This document shows positions 1-8,669 of a DNA stretch of 64,000 nucleotides, piece by piece; the stretch's first letter is position 1; each line of letters starts with the position of its first letter. The DNA is from VAZQ01 sp963756715 (GTDB taxonomy: Bacteria > Pseudomonadota > Alphaproteobacteria > Rhizobiales > Xanthobacteraceae). The DNA is taken from assembly GCA_963756715.1 (NCBI GenBank), contig CAVWOV010000044.1, positions 1-64,000 of the forward strand, read 5' to 3'. The notes under the pieces were generated by a model. The model was not told where the DNA came from and did not search any database. It saw nothing but the letters and a program-made list of their open reading frames with translations. A program made the translations under genes and the position numbers.

Positions 1-851
1 AGCTCAAGGCATTTCGCGAAGGCCTGAATGCACTCGGTCAGGTCGAAGGCAAGTCCTTTACGATCGAAACCCGCTTCGCCGACGGCGTCCGTTCCCGTTT
101 GCCGGCGCTGACGGAGGAACTGATACAGGACGGCGTCAGCGTGATCCTTGCGACCAGCCAGCCGTCGATCGAAGCGGCCTGGCGGGTGACGAAGTCGGTC
201 CCGATCGTCGGCCGGATGAATGACGACCCGGTTTTGGTGGGTCTTGCCTCGTCACTGGCGCGCCCGGGCGGCAACTTCACGGGCGTCTATTCGCTTTTGG
301 AGGGCATGACCGCCAAACGCCTGGAACTGCTGCACCAGGCCGTGCCGTCACTGCGCCGGGTGGGTGCCCTGCTCACGCTCACACACGGCCAAACGCGGCA
401 GTGGCTGGCAGACACCGAAAAGGCCGCACAGCAATTGGGTGTCGAAATTCACGTCATGGACGTGCGCTCTGGCGATGCTCTGCCGGAGGTCTTCGCGCAA
501 GCTGCCGCACACGGCCAACTCGACGGCCTTCTCTCGTTTCGCAATCCAATCCTGGTGACCAACGACCGGCGCGTGGTCGCGCTTTGCAACCAATACCGCC
601 TGCCGGCGATTTTCGATGCGCGCGAATACGTAGATGCCGGCGGCTTCATGTCCTATGGGCCCAATCTCGACGCCATCTACGGTGTGCTGGCCCGCCTCGT
701 GGACCGGATATTGAAAGGCAGAAAGCCAGGCGAGATTCCGATCGAGCAGCCGACGACATTCGAACTCGCTATCAATCGGAAGACCGCACGCGCTATCGGC
801 ATCACTTTCCCCACGTCCGTGCTCGTCAGCGCCGACATCGTGGTCGAATAG
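1..851 (+). CDS. ABC transporter substrate-binding protein, DUF534/TrpX-like (5' truncated by window edge)
   Basis: The reading frame is already open at the first bases (FREGLNALGQ, then FADGVRSRLP), so the true start lies upstream; a TTG at 99 is only internal. The protein matches the DUF534 group of periplasmic binding proteins, which bind small solutes for an ABC importer. Family-like stretches are the ARPGGNFTGVYS segment after the first lobe and, near the C-terminus, FMSYGPNLDAIY followed by GRKPGEIPIEQPTTFELAIN. About 283 residues are visible of a usual 320 or so. No permease or ATPase gene follows; the next gene is on the other strand. The ligand cannot be told from sequence. Confidence 0.85.
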   Translation, partial: LKAFREGLNALGQVEGKSFTIETRFADGVRSRLPALTEELIQDGVSVILATSQPSIEAAWRVTKSVPIVGRMNDDPVLVGLASSLARPGGNFTGVYSLLEGMTAKRLELLHQAVPSLRRVGALLTLTHGQTRQWLADTEKAAQQLGVEIHVMDVRSGDALPEVFAQAAAHGQLDGLLSFRNPILVTNDRRVVALCNQYRLPAIFDAREYVDAGGFMSYGPNLDAIYGVLARLVDRILKGRKPGEIPIEQPTTFELAINRKTARAIGITFPTSVLVSADIVVE

Positions 852-880
852 TTCGGCGGGCCTCCAACGGCTCCTGATAA

Positions 881-1882
881 TCACGGGATCAGCACCATCG
901 AGCCGGCGGATTTGCGCTGCGCGATGTCGCGATGCGCCTCGGCTGCATCGCGCAGTGCGTACGCCCGGCTGATCTCGATGCGCAACACACCACTTGCGAC
1001 GAGGTCGAACAGTTCGGCCGCCGCCTCGCGCATCAGCTCAACATTGCCGGTGAGGCTGCTCAGCGCCGGGCGGCAGACCGAAAGCGAGCCGCCTTTGGCG
1101 AGCAGCAGCAGGTCGAGCGGCGGCGGATGGCCGGACGCGTTGCCGTAGTTGACCAGCATCGCGAACGGCCGCACGCAACGCAGTGACGCCATGAAGGTGT
1201 CCTTGCCGACGCCGTCGAACACCGCCGAGACGCCCTGCGGGACAATGGCTTTCACCGCTTCGGTGAAATCGGTCTCGCGATAGAGGACAGTGTGGTCGCA
1301 ACCATGCGCCTGCGCGATCCGCGCCTTCTCGCTCGATCCCACGGTGCCGATCACGGTTGCGCCGAGATGCTTCGACCATTGCGTCAGAATGAGCCCGACG
1401 CCGCTCGCGGCCGCGTGGATCAGGATCGTGTCGCCGGGTTTCGGCCGGTAGACCTGATTGATGATGAGCGAGGCAGTAAAGCCCTTGACCATCATGCCGG
1501 CGGCCTGCTGGTCGGTGACGCCATCCGGCAGCCGGAGCAGGCGCTCGGCCGGAACGTTGCGCTCCTCCGCGTAGGCGCCGGTCCGTTCGAAGAACTCCGC
1601 GCTCATGCCCGCATAGGCGACGCGGTCGCCTGGCTGCAGGCCAGTGACGCCCGGTCCCACGCTCGCCACCACGCCGGCGCCTTCGTTGCCGATGATCAGC
1701 GGGAACTGCGGCGGCCGCGCGATGTAGAAGCCGCCCTGGCGGACGTTAACGTCGGAATAGTTGATGCCGATTGCGGTATGGCGGATGCGCGCCTCGCCCG
1801 CGGCCGGGGGCGGGACCTCGTGGTCCTCCCAGCGCAGAACTTCGGGGCCGCCGTTGGCATGGATGCGGATGGCTTTGGTCAT
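881..1882 (-). CDS. NAD(P)H:quinone oxidoreductase, zinc-independent MDR family
   Basis: This is a 333-residue medium-chain dehydrogenase/reductase of the quinone oxidoreductase (QOR) type. The N-terminal GroES-like half has the INYSDVNVRQG segment and a glycine-rich region around GNEGAGVVASVG. The nucleotide-binding half has AAASGVGLILTQWSK, the AxxGVG variant typical of NADPH-dependent QORs. Catalytic zinc ligands are absent, as expected for this subgroup. I chose the ATG at 1882 (MTKAIRIHANGGPEVL), which matches the family N-terminus; a further in-frame start at 1921 adds 13 unconvincing residues. It likely reduces quinones or enones with NADPH in the cytoplasm. Confidence 0.88.
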   Translation of the reverse strand: MTKAIRIHANGGPEVLRWEDHEVPPPAAGEARIRHTAIGINYSDVNVRQGGFYIARPPQFPLIIGNEGAGVVASVGPGVTGLQPGDRVAYAGMSAEFFERTGAYAEERNVPAERLLRLPDGVTDQQAAGMMVKGFTASLIINQVYRPKPGDTILIHAAASGVGLILTQWSKHLGATVIGTVGSSEKARIAQAHGCDHTVLYRETDFTEAVKAIVPQGVSAVFDGVGKDTFMASLRCVRPFAMLVNYGNASGHPPPLDLLLLAKGGSLSVCRPALSSLTGNVELMREAAAELFDLVASGVLRIEISRAYALRDAAEAHRDIAQRKSAGSMVLIP

Positions 1883-1945
1883 GCTGATCTCAACTTCGTT
1901 GAAGGCAATGCAGGTCGCCATTTGCGCCGGGATGCTGCCTCAGCG

Positions 1946-1972
1946 TCCCCTCTCCCGCATGCAGGGGAGGGA
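1946..1972. repeat. Short GC-rich palindromic intergenic element
   Basis: Between the quinone oxidoreductase start and the ABC ATPase stop lies a C-run/G-run hairpin: CCCCT at 1947-1951 can pair with AGGGG at 1963-1967, extended by flanking C/T and G/A tracts. The wording (CTCTCCCGC...GGGGAGGG) resembles the larger element at 4781-4883. It may act as a transcription terminator or as a REP-like sequence. Confidence 0.35.
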
Positions 1973-1999
1973 GCACAGCGAGGCTGCGGAGACAAGTTG

Positions 2000-3055
2000 T
2001 CAGAACACCCAGAGCGAGCGGGAGGGAAACTCGAGGTGGTAGAATTCGTGCTTGAGCGGTGCGGACGCATAGGCCCGCATCGTCAGCGCGTCCTTGACGA
2101 ACAAAAGCTCCCAGCGCTCGCCGATATACATCTGCGTCTTGAGCGTCATCAGCATGCGGTTCGGTCCCGGCCCGCCGCCGATCTGCATCTTCTCGATGCG
2201 GATGACGCCGGTCACGGCTTCGCCGACCAGCGCGCCGGATCGTGCGATGCCTTCGAACCGCGCTCCCATGACGTCCATCACGGCGGTGGTGTCGGCGCGC
2301 TCGACCAGCGTGCCCGCCAGTCGGTTGTTGTTGCCCATGAACTCGGCCGCGAACAGCGTCGCCGGCTCGCGGTAGAGGTCGGTCGGCAAGCCCTCCTGCT
2401 CGATCACGCCGCCATTGAGCAGCGTGATGCGGTCGGCGATCGCCATCGCCTCGATCTGGTCGTGGGTCACGATCAGCGCGGAGAGATCGAGCGATACGAT
2501 AAGTTGCCGCAGCCAGGCGCGGGCCTCCTCCCTGAGCTTGGCATCAAGATTCGACAATGGCTCGTCGAGCAAAATGACGGCCGGCTCGTAGACCAGTGCA
2601 CGGGCCAGCGCCACCCGCTGCTGCTGCCCGCCCGACAACTGGTGCGGATAGCGCGCGGCGAGATTGCCGAGCCCGATCTGCGTCAGTGCCTGTTCGACGC
2701 GCCGCGTAATGTCGGCAGTGCCGACTTTGCGCAGCTTGAGGCCGTAGGCGACGTTCTCGAACACGGTGCGGTGCGGCCACAGCGCGTAGGACTGAAAGAC
2801 CAGACCGAGTCCGCGCGCCTCGGCCGGCAGATCGATCTTCCTCGTGCTATCGAAGAACGTCTTGTCGCCGAGCGCGATGGCGCCGCGATAGGGCGTCTCG
2901 AGCCCCGCCACAGCGCGCAGCAGCGTGGTCTTGCCGCTGCCCGACGGTCCCAGCAATGCTACCACTTTGCCGGGCGGCACCCTGACGGAGACGCCCCGGA
3001 GGATTTCAGTCTCGCCGTAACGCAGCGCGAGATCGTCGACTGTGAGGTCAGCCAT
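2000..3055 (-). CDS. ABC transporter ATP-binding protein (Fe3+/spermidine-putrescine type)
   Basis: This 351-residue ATPase energises the permease encoded just upstream. Walker A is GPSGSGKT at residues 36-43, the Q-loop lies near FQSYALWPHRTV, the signature LSGGQQQR is at 140-147, Walker B ILLDEP at 161-166 and the switch histidine in VTHDQ near 198. After residue 240 there is a TOBE-like C-terminal region, as in FbpC/PotA-type importers. The ATG at 3055 overlaps the permease stop codon (3048-3050), which suggests translational coupling. The family transports Fe(3+), thiamine, phosphonate or polyamines; sequence alone does not decide which. Confidence 0.92.
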   Translation of the reverse strand: MADLTVDDLALRYGETEILRGVSVRVPPGKVVALLGPSGSGKTTLLRAVAGLETPYRGAIALGDKTFFDSTRKIDLPAEARGLGLVFQSYALWPHRTVFENVAYGLKLRKVGTADITRRVEQALTQIGLGNLAARYPHQLSGGQQQRVALARALVYEPAVILLDEPLSNLDAKLREEARAWLRQLIVSLDLSALIVTHDQIEAMAIADRITLLNGGVIEQEGLPTDLYREPATLFAAEFMGNNNRLAGTLVERADTTAVMDVMGARFEGIARSGALVGEAVTGVIRIEKMQIGGGPGPNRMLMTLKTQMYIGERWELLFVKDALTMRAYASAPLKHEFYHLEFPSRSLWVF

Positions 3056-4724
3056 GGAGACGCACTCCGAGACGGACGGCGATCGCGAGGCCGATGGCGA
3101 TCATGGCCACATTGACGACCGACAGCGCGGACACCAGATCGATTGCGCCGGTGCCCCACAGCGACACCAGCAGCGAGCCGATCACCTCGGTGCCGGGGCC
3201 GAGCAGATAGATGCCGGTCGAATACTCGCGCACGAAGATCAGGAACACGAGCAGCCAACTCGCCAGCATGCCGTAGCGGATGAGCGGCACGGTCACGTCG
3301 AATTTCACCCGCATCTCGCTGGCGCCGATGGTGCGCGCGGCCTCTTCGAGTTCCGGGCCGACCTGCAGCAGTGTCCCGGACACGAGCCGCATGCCGTAGG
3401 CGAGCCAGACGATCGTGTAGGCGAGCCAGACCGAGACCAGCGTCTCCCGCAGCGGGGTGAGCGGCTTGAAGAACAGAAAGACCCACAGCATCGCCAGGCC
3501 GGCGACCAGGCCCGGCATGGCGCGCGGCAGCATCACCAGGTAGTCGGTGACGCGCGTCCAGTGCGAATTCCAGCGATGGATCGCGAGCGCGATCGCCGTA
3601 TAGCAAACGACCGCGATGGCGCCGCCGATCACCCCGATGCCCAACGTATTGATCATGGCGCGGATGACGTTCGGGTATTCCAGCAGGTCGCGGTAGTGAT
3701 CGAGCGTGAGGACTTCCGACAGCACAACGCCTTCGCCCCAGGTCTCGACGAACGAGCGCAGCGTGATGCCGAACAGCGGCACGATGACCGTGACGGTGAA
3801 CCACAGCGCGATCACGATGAAGGCCGGCCAGCGCCAGACCCCGAGCCTGAGTGGCGCCGCACGCAATCCCTTGCCGCGTACCGAAACGTAGCGCTGCGAC
3901 TGTTGCAGCAACTGCCGCTGCATGAACACCAGCGGCGCCGTGATCGCCACGATGGTCACGACCACGACCGCCATGAGCTGGTAGGACGGCACGCCGAGCT
4001 TGTTGGTGAGCTTGTAGAGATAGGTCGCCAGCACCAGCACGTTCTGCGGATCGCCCAGCACCAGCGGCAGGCCGAACAGCTCGAAGCCGAGGAAGAACAC
4101 CAGCACGCCCGCGAACATGATGGCGGGAAGCACCATCGGCAGGCTGACGTCGACCGCGACCCGCAGCGGGTGGGCGCCCATCGTGCGCGCCGCCTCTTCG
4201 ACGTCGCTGCCGAGCCCGCGCAACGCGGCGGCCGTATAGAGATAGACGTGCGGCACATGGGTGAACCCGGCGATCGCGATCAGCGATGGCAACGAATAGA
4301 GGTTCCACGGCACGAAACCGAGCAGGCCCTGTGCGAATGTGGAAAAGATGCCGACTGGGCCGAGCGCCACTACGTAGCCGAAGGCCACCACGACCGCCGA
4401 GACGAAAATCGGAATCAGGATCACCGGTTCGAGCCAGTCGCGGCCCGGCACGTCGGTGCGCGCGATCAGGAAGGCGAGGCCGGCGCCCAGAGGCACCGCG
4501 ATCATCGTCATGCCGGATGCCAGCAGCAGCGAATTTCCGAACGCCGACCAGAACTCCGGATCGCCGAACACGAACGAATAGGCGCCAAAGCTCAACTGCG
4601 CGGTCGGCTGGAAGAACGGCCCGGTGAGGAAGCTCTGGTAGAAAACCAGCGACAACGGTGCCAGCACCGCCAGGGCGGTGAGGCCGATAACGACGTAACG
4701 GTAGAGGTTGAAGGGGATGGTCAC
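3048..4724 (-). CDS. ABC transporter permease, two fused permease domains (FbpB-like)
   Basis: One polypeptide carries two homologous inner-membrane permease modules, about 12 predicted helices, as in the FbpB and ThiP group. Each half has its EAA loop: EEAARTMGAHPLRVAVDV in the first and EEAARTIGASEMRVKFDV in the second. These contact the ATPase encoded downstream. The start is uncertain: GTG at 4724 gives TIPFNLYRYVVIG and has an AGG upstream, ATG at 4745 adds seven residues, and the frame stays open further into a palindromic repeat whose translation is not protein-like. It sits between the binding protein (4963-6049) and the ATPase (2000-3055) in one operon. Confidence 0.9.
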   Translation of the reverse strand: MTIPFNLYRYVVIGLTALAVLAPLSLVFYQSFLTGPFFQPTAQLSFGAYSFVFGDPEFWSAFGNSLLLASGMTMIAVPLGAGLAFLIARTDVPGRDWLEPVILIPIFVSAVVVAFGYVVALGPVGIFSTFAQGLLGFVPWNLYSLPSLIAIAGFTHVPHVYLYTAAALRGLGSDVEEAARTMGAHPLRVAVDVSLPMVLPAIMFAGVLVFFLGFELFGLPLVLGDPQNVLVLATYLYKLTNKLGVPSYQLMAVVVVTIVAITAPLVFMQRQLLQQSQRYVSVRGKGLRAAPLRLGVWRWPAFIVIALWFTVTVIVPLFGITLRSFVETWGEGVVLSEVLTLDHYRDLLEYPNVIRAMINTLGIGVIGGAIAVVCYTAIALAIHRWNSHWTRVTDYLVMLPRAMPGLVAGLAMLWVFLFFKPLTPLRETLVSVWLAYTIVWLAYGMRLVSGTLLQVGPELEEAARTIGASEMRVKFDVTVPLIRYGMLASWLLVFLIFVREYSTGIYLLGPGTEVIGSLLVSLWGTGAIDLVSALSVVNVAMIAIGLAIAVRLGVRLHG

Positions 4725-4780
4725 GGCAGACCTGCAGTCGCGCATCGACGAAACGAACTCAGATGGCCGGCAACTTCGAT

Positions 4781-4883
4781 GCGCTCCCTGTCCCGCTTGC
4801 GGCGGAGGGCTCGAAGGGGTGCCGGCGCGATCTCGTGCATGCCCCCTCCATGTCCCTCCCTCGCAAGCGGGAGAGCGGACGCT
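4781..4883. repeat. Large imperfect inverted repeat (REP-like) inside the ABC importer operon
   Basis: The left arm (4781-4809, containing TCCCGCTTGCGG) and the right arm (about 4853-4883, containing CGCAAGCGGGAGAGCGG) are imperfect reverse complements separated by roughly 45 bases. It lies between the binding-protein stop and the permease start, a common place for elements that stabilise upstream mRNA and lower downstream expression. The arm sequence resembles palindromes common between genes of Bradyrhizobium relatives. Confidence 0.55.
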
Positions 4884-4962
4884 GTGGCCCGTCCGCCGGT
4901 ACCGCAATGCTGATCCGACAAGATCATTAGCGGGCAGCTCCGCCCATCGATTGGACAGTTAC

Positions 4963-6049
4963 CTACTGCCCCTTCATGGCGGCTTGCCACTGCTTGAGGA
5001 ACGCCAGCCGCTTGGCCTGGTCCAGATTGGCGAGCAGCGCCTCGCTGATCGGAACCGGCCGCGCCTTGTCGCCGATCAACGCGCTGACGCCCTTGGCGGT
5101 CGCCTCGCCGGTGACATCGTCGCGCAGCGAATAGAGGTCCGCCTTGTTGGCGATGATGTTCTGCCCGCGCTTCGATACGAGATAATCGAGGAACAGCTTG
5201 GCGGCGTTGGGGTTCTTGGCCTTGGCGGAGATGAAGGCCACTCGCGAGGTGACGAGCGTGTAGTCCTTCGGCAGTGATGACGCCGAGGTTCGGCACCTTC
5301 TTCGAGCGGGCGAGCGCGTAGGAGCCGAAAATCCCGTACGCGATGGTGTGCTCGCCCGAGGTGACGCGCTCGATCATGGCGCCGGCCGAGGTGTAGAGCT
5401 TGATGCCGGTCTTGCCCATCGCCCGGAACAGCTCCCAGGCCTGCGGGTAATTCTTCACGTCCTCGTTGACGAACAGATAGCCGACGCCGGACTTTTCCGG
5501 ATCGTAGGCGGTGATCTTGTTCTTGAAGGCCGCGCCCTTGGTATTGAGCAGGTTGAGCAGCGCGGGATGATCCTGCGGCACGTCGGCCGCCGGCACCAGG
5601 CGCTTGTTGTAGACGAAGGTGATCGGCTCGTAGGTCGTGCCGTAGGCCTGATTGCGCCAGACCGCCCATTTCGGCAGCGAGGGGACTTCGGGCGACGCGT
5701 AGGTCGCGGCGTTGCCGTCGGCCGCGAGCTTGACTTGCAGGTCCATGGCGGACGACCACAGCACGTCGGCGGTGCCGGAGCCGGAAGCCACCTCGGCGAT
5801 GAAGCGGCTGTAGAGCTCGGTCGAGTTCATGTCGGTATAGTCGACCTTGACGCCCGGATAGAGCGTCGCGAAGTCCTTGAGCAGTGGGTTCGCCGCCGCC
5901 GCGTCGGTCGTGGAATAGACCACGATCCTGCCTTCCTTCTTGGCGGCCTCGATGACGGCGGCGTAATCGGCGGGATAGCCCGGCGGCACCTGGGCGAGCG
6001 CGGCCGTTGACCAGAATACCGCAGCCGCGATCAAGACTATCCTCGGCAT
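4963..6049 (-). CDS. Fe3+-type ABC transporter substrate-binding protein (frameshifted by one base)
   Basis: This is the periplasmic binding protein of the importer at 2000-4724. It starts at ATG 6049 with a signal peptide (MPRIVLIAAAVFWSTAALA). Typical segments are EGRIVVYSTTD, FATLYPGVKVDYTDMNSTEL, and in the second part NPNAAKLFLDYLVSKRGQ. The first frame runs to about 5276 (PNLGVI), then meaning continues one base out of register (LPKDYTLVTSRVAFIS) to the stop at 4963. Removing one base near 5275 gives a normal protein of about 361 residues. It is read here as a sequence insertion error; true inactivation cannot be excluded. Confidence 0.85.
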
Positions 6050-6167
6050 GTTTCCTCCTCGCGCAGCCAGTGCGGTTTGTTTCTAGGATGAGTTGTCACG
6101 ATGATAGCGCAACACCGCCGAAAAGCGAAAAGGCTCTCCGGCGCTATCGCGTGGCGGTGAGTATCCG

Positions 6168-6725
6168 TCAGCCGGCAAATCCACCGGCGTCGAGGAATTC
6201 CTGTTCCTCGGGCGTGATCGCGCGGCCCAGCATCGCGTTGCGATGCGGGAAACGGCCGAAGCGGCGGATGATGTCGGTGTGCTCCTCGGCATAGCGGCCG
6301 AACTCGTCCCATTCGAACTGGTGCGACCACCCGAGGCAACGCTCCTGGTCCGCCAGGTTCTCGGAATGCATGAACGGCATGTAGATGAACTTGCGGTCAT
6401 CGGTGTTCATTTGCTGATCGAAGCCGCGCGCGACGGCGCGCGCGGCGACCGCGCGGGCGAGCGGATCGGCCGCATAGATGCGCGCCTTGCCGCGGAACAT
6501 GTTGCGCGGAAACTGATCGAGCATGATCACCAGCGCGAGCGCGCCCTCCGGTGTCGCCTCCCAGCCGGACAGCCGGCCGTCGGCTGCGGCCTCGTAGGTC
6601 TCGAGAAAGCGCCCGGCGATCTCGGCGTCGAAGGCCGCATCCTTCTTGAACCATTTCTCCGGCCCGGCGCTGCGCCAGAACGCGAGGACGTCATCCGGCG
6701 TAATCTCATTTGGGCTTGCGTTCAC
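6168..6725 (-). CDS. DUF924 family protein
   Basis: This 185-residue protein matches the DUF924 family (TPR-like fold, function unknown). Family features are ITPDDVLAFWRSAGPEKWF at the N-terminus, MLDQFPRNMFRGKARIYA in the middle, and FGRFPHRNAMLGR followed by EEQEFLDAGGFAG at the C-terminus. The GTG at 6725 (VNASPNEITPDD) is chosen because the frame upstream overlaps the acyl-CoA synthetase and is not protein-like. It lies 22 bases downstream of that gene on the same strand and is probably cotranscribed with it. Confidence 0.87.
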   Translation of the reverse strand: MNASPNEITPDDVLAFWRSAGPEKWFKKDAAFDAEIAGRFLETYEAAADGRLSGWEATPEGALALVIMLDQFPRNMFRGKARIYAADPLARAVAARAVARGFDQQMNTDDRKFIYMPFMHSENLADQERCLGWSHQFEWDEFGRYAEEHTDIIRRFGRFPHRNAMLGRAITPEEQEFLDAGGFAG

Positions 6726-6747
6726 GGCCAGCTCCGCCAGCCGCCGG

Positions 6748-8547
6748 TCATAGCCGCACCTGCCCGGCGAGAATCCAGGCATAGAGCTGCGCATCCAGGC
6801 GGACGAATGCCTTGTGGCGGGGGTCGTTGAAATAGATCGGGTCCTGGACGACGCTGGGATCGAACCCCTGCTGCACCAGATCGATCTTCTTCTGCTTGAA
6901 GGTGGCGGTGACGTCGATTTCCTCGCGGATGCGCAGGAAGACCGGCCGCGCATAGTCCGGCAGATGTTCTGCCAGATAGTCGTGGAGCGCCGTGAGGTTG
7001 AGGTTGGGCTTGGCAACCACCGCGGCCATGCCGGCGCGGCCGTCGTGGCCGGGAAACTGCACGCCGTAGACATTCGCCTCCAGGATGCCGTCGAACTGGC
7101 CCAGCGCCTCCTCGACCTCGGTGGTCGAAACATTCTCGCCCTTCCAGCGGAAGGTGTCGCCGATACGGTCGATGAAGTAGAAGTAGCCGTTGGCATCCTT
7201 GCGCATCAGGTCGCCGGTGCGGAACCAGATGTCGCCTTTCTCGAACACGTCGCGCAGGATCTTCTTGTCGGTTTCGCTTTCGGCCGCATAGCCTTCGAAC
7301 CGTTGCCCCGGCTTCGAGGCATCCTTCAGGATCTTGCCGATGACCTCGCCGGATTCATCCGGGCCGCATTCGATGCAGAAGCCGAGATCGTTGCGCACCG
7401 GCTCCTGGCGCTCCACATCGAACCGCACGATCCTGGTCGGAAAGCGCAGCGCGATCCACCATGGCAGGCGGCCGACCGCGCCTTCCTTGTCCTCGAAATT
7501 GAACAGCGAGACGTTGCCCTCGGTCGCCGCGTAGAACTCGATAATTTTCGGAATCTGGAACCGGCGCTTGAACTCCGGCCAGATTTCGGGACGCAAGCCG
7601 TTGCCGCAGGCGAGCCGCAACCGGTGCATGCGTTCCTTCGGACTGGGCCGCGCATTGACGAGATAGCGGCAGAGTTCGCCGATATACTGGAACAGCGTGC
7701 AGTCCCAGCGCACGACGTCCTCCCAGAAATCGCGCACCGAAAATCGCTCGCGCAGCACGACGGCGCCGCCCCGGACCAGCACGGACCCGGTCGCCACCAC
7801 GCCACCGGCGGTGTGGTACATCGGCAGGCAGTCGTACATGCGGTCGGATGCCTGCGTGTCCATGACGCCCGCGAAGGCGTGGCTCGCCAGCATCAGCCGG
7901 TAGTGGTTGACGTTGGCGGCCTTGGGCAGGCCGGTCGTACCCGACGTATAGATGAAGAGCGCGCGGTCCTCGATCGTCAGCTTGCAGCGCTCCGATTCCG
8001 TCAGGTTGTCGCCGGGCAGCGCGTCGACCTCCTGGTCGATCCGCGCATAGTTCGCACCGGTCTGGCCGTGCAGCCAGACCTTGGCATCCGCGGTGAGATG
8101 CGGGCGCGCGGTCTCCAGTGCGTCGAACAGTTCGGTGGCGACCACGATGTGCAGCGGCTTGACGACGTTGATGCAGTGCGCGAGCGCCATCCCGGTCAGG
8201 TTGGTGTTGAGCAGCGCCACCACGCCGCCGATGTGGGTGACGCCGAGCCAGAGCGCCAGGAATTCCGGCCGGTTCGGCATCATCAGGCAGATGGTGTCGC
8301 CCTTGCGGATGCCTTGCGCCAGCGCCCAGCGGGCGTAGCGGTTGGAGCGCGCGGCGAGTTCGCGGTAGCTGAAGCTCTCGCGGTCGGAGAGCAGCGCCGG
8401 CGCATCGCCGAACTTGTCGGCGAGTTCGACGATGACTTGGGGAAAGATGCGGGTCGGATGCTTCGCGATCGGCGTCGTCATCCGCAAGGTACGCAACGCC
8501 CCCCGGAGAGAGGCCGCGTCGGCGGTCAGACGCTCGATCAATCCCAT
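6748..8547 (-). CDS. Long-chain acyl-CoA synthetase, FATP/FadD6-like
   Basis: This ATP-dependent AMP-forming enzyme activates a fatty or other carboxylic acid as its CoA thioester. The P-loop-like AMP-binding motif is YTSGTTGLPKA, followed by the acyl/adenylate motif FYAATEGNVSLFN, the FRTGDLMRKDANGYFYF hinge region and the DRIGDTFRWKGENVSTTEVE motif. This wording is that of the very-long-chain/FATP subgroup. The ATG at 8547 (MGLIERLTADAASL) gives 599 residues; an in-frame start at 8625 is less likely. It follows the efflux operon after a 122-base gap and precedes a DUF924 gene. Confidence 0.9.
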   Translation of the reverse strand: MGLIERLTADAASLRGALRTLRMTTPIAKHPTRIFPQVIVELADKFGDAPALLSDRESFSYRELAARSNRYARWALAQGIRKGDTICLMMPNRPEFLALWLGVTHIGGVVALLNTNLTGMALAHCINVVKPLHIVVATELFDALETARPHLTADAKVWLHGQTGANYARIDQEVDALPGDNLTESERCKLTIEDRALFIYTSGTTGLPKAANVNHYRLMLASHAFAGVMDTQASDRMYDCLPMYHTAGGVVATGSVLVRGGAVVLRERFSVRDFWEDVVRWDCTLFQYIGELCRYLVNARPSPKERMHRLRLACGNGLRPEIWPEFKRRFQIPKIIEFYAATEGNVSLFNFEDKEGAVGRLPWWIALRFPTRIVRFDVERQEPVRNDLGFCIECGPDESGEVIGKILKDASKPGQRFEGYAAESETDKKILRDVFEKGDIWFRTGDLMRKDANGYFYFIDRIGDTFRWKGENVSTTEVEEALGQFDGILEANVYGVQFPGHDGRAGMAAVVAKPNLNLTALHDYLAEHLPDYARPVFLRIREEIDVTATFKQKKIDLVQQGFDPSVVQDPIYFNDPRHKAFVRLDAQLYAWILAGQVRL

Positions 8548-8669
8548 GACAACTCCCGCCCGGACTGAGGGGCGACGCGCCGCCTCTGCGCGACGGAGCA
8601 TCGGGCACCGCGCGGGAGGAGGCAAGGTGGCGGATGGCCCGGCGCTGGGCGGTCTGGGCGTGAGCGCGC

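Noticed and set aside
1292..3115. 607-codon plus-strand frame opposite the quinone reductase and ABC ATPase
   Set aside because: It spans two real minus-strand genes and the gap between them and has Asp/Arg/His-rich composition typical of antisense frames.
3042..4913. Long plus-strand open frame opposite the ABC permease
   Set aside because: It is antisense to a clear 12-helix permease. Its translation is dominated by Arg, His, Asp and Gln with no hydrophobic core, a usual shadow in high-GC DNA.
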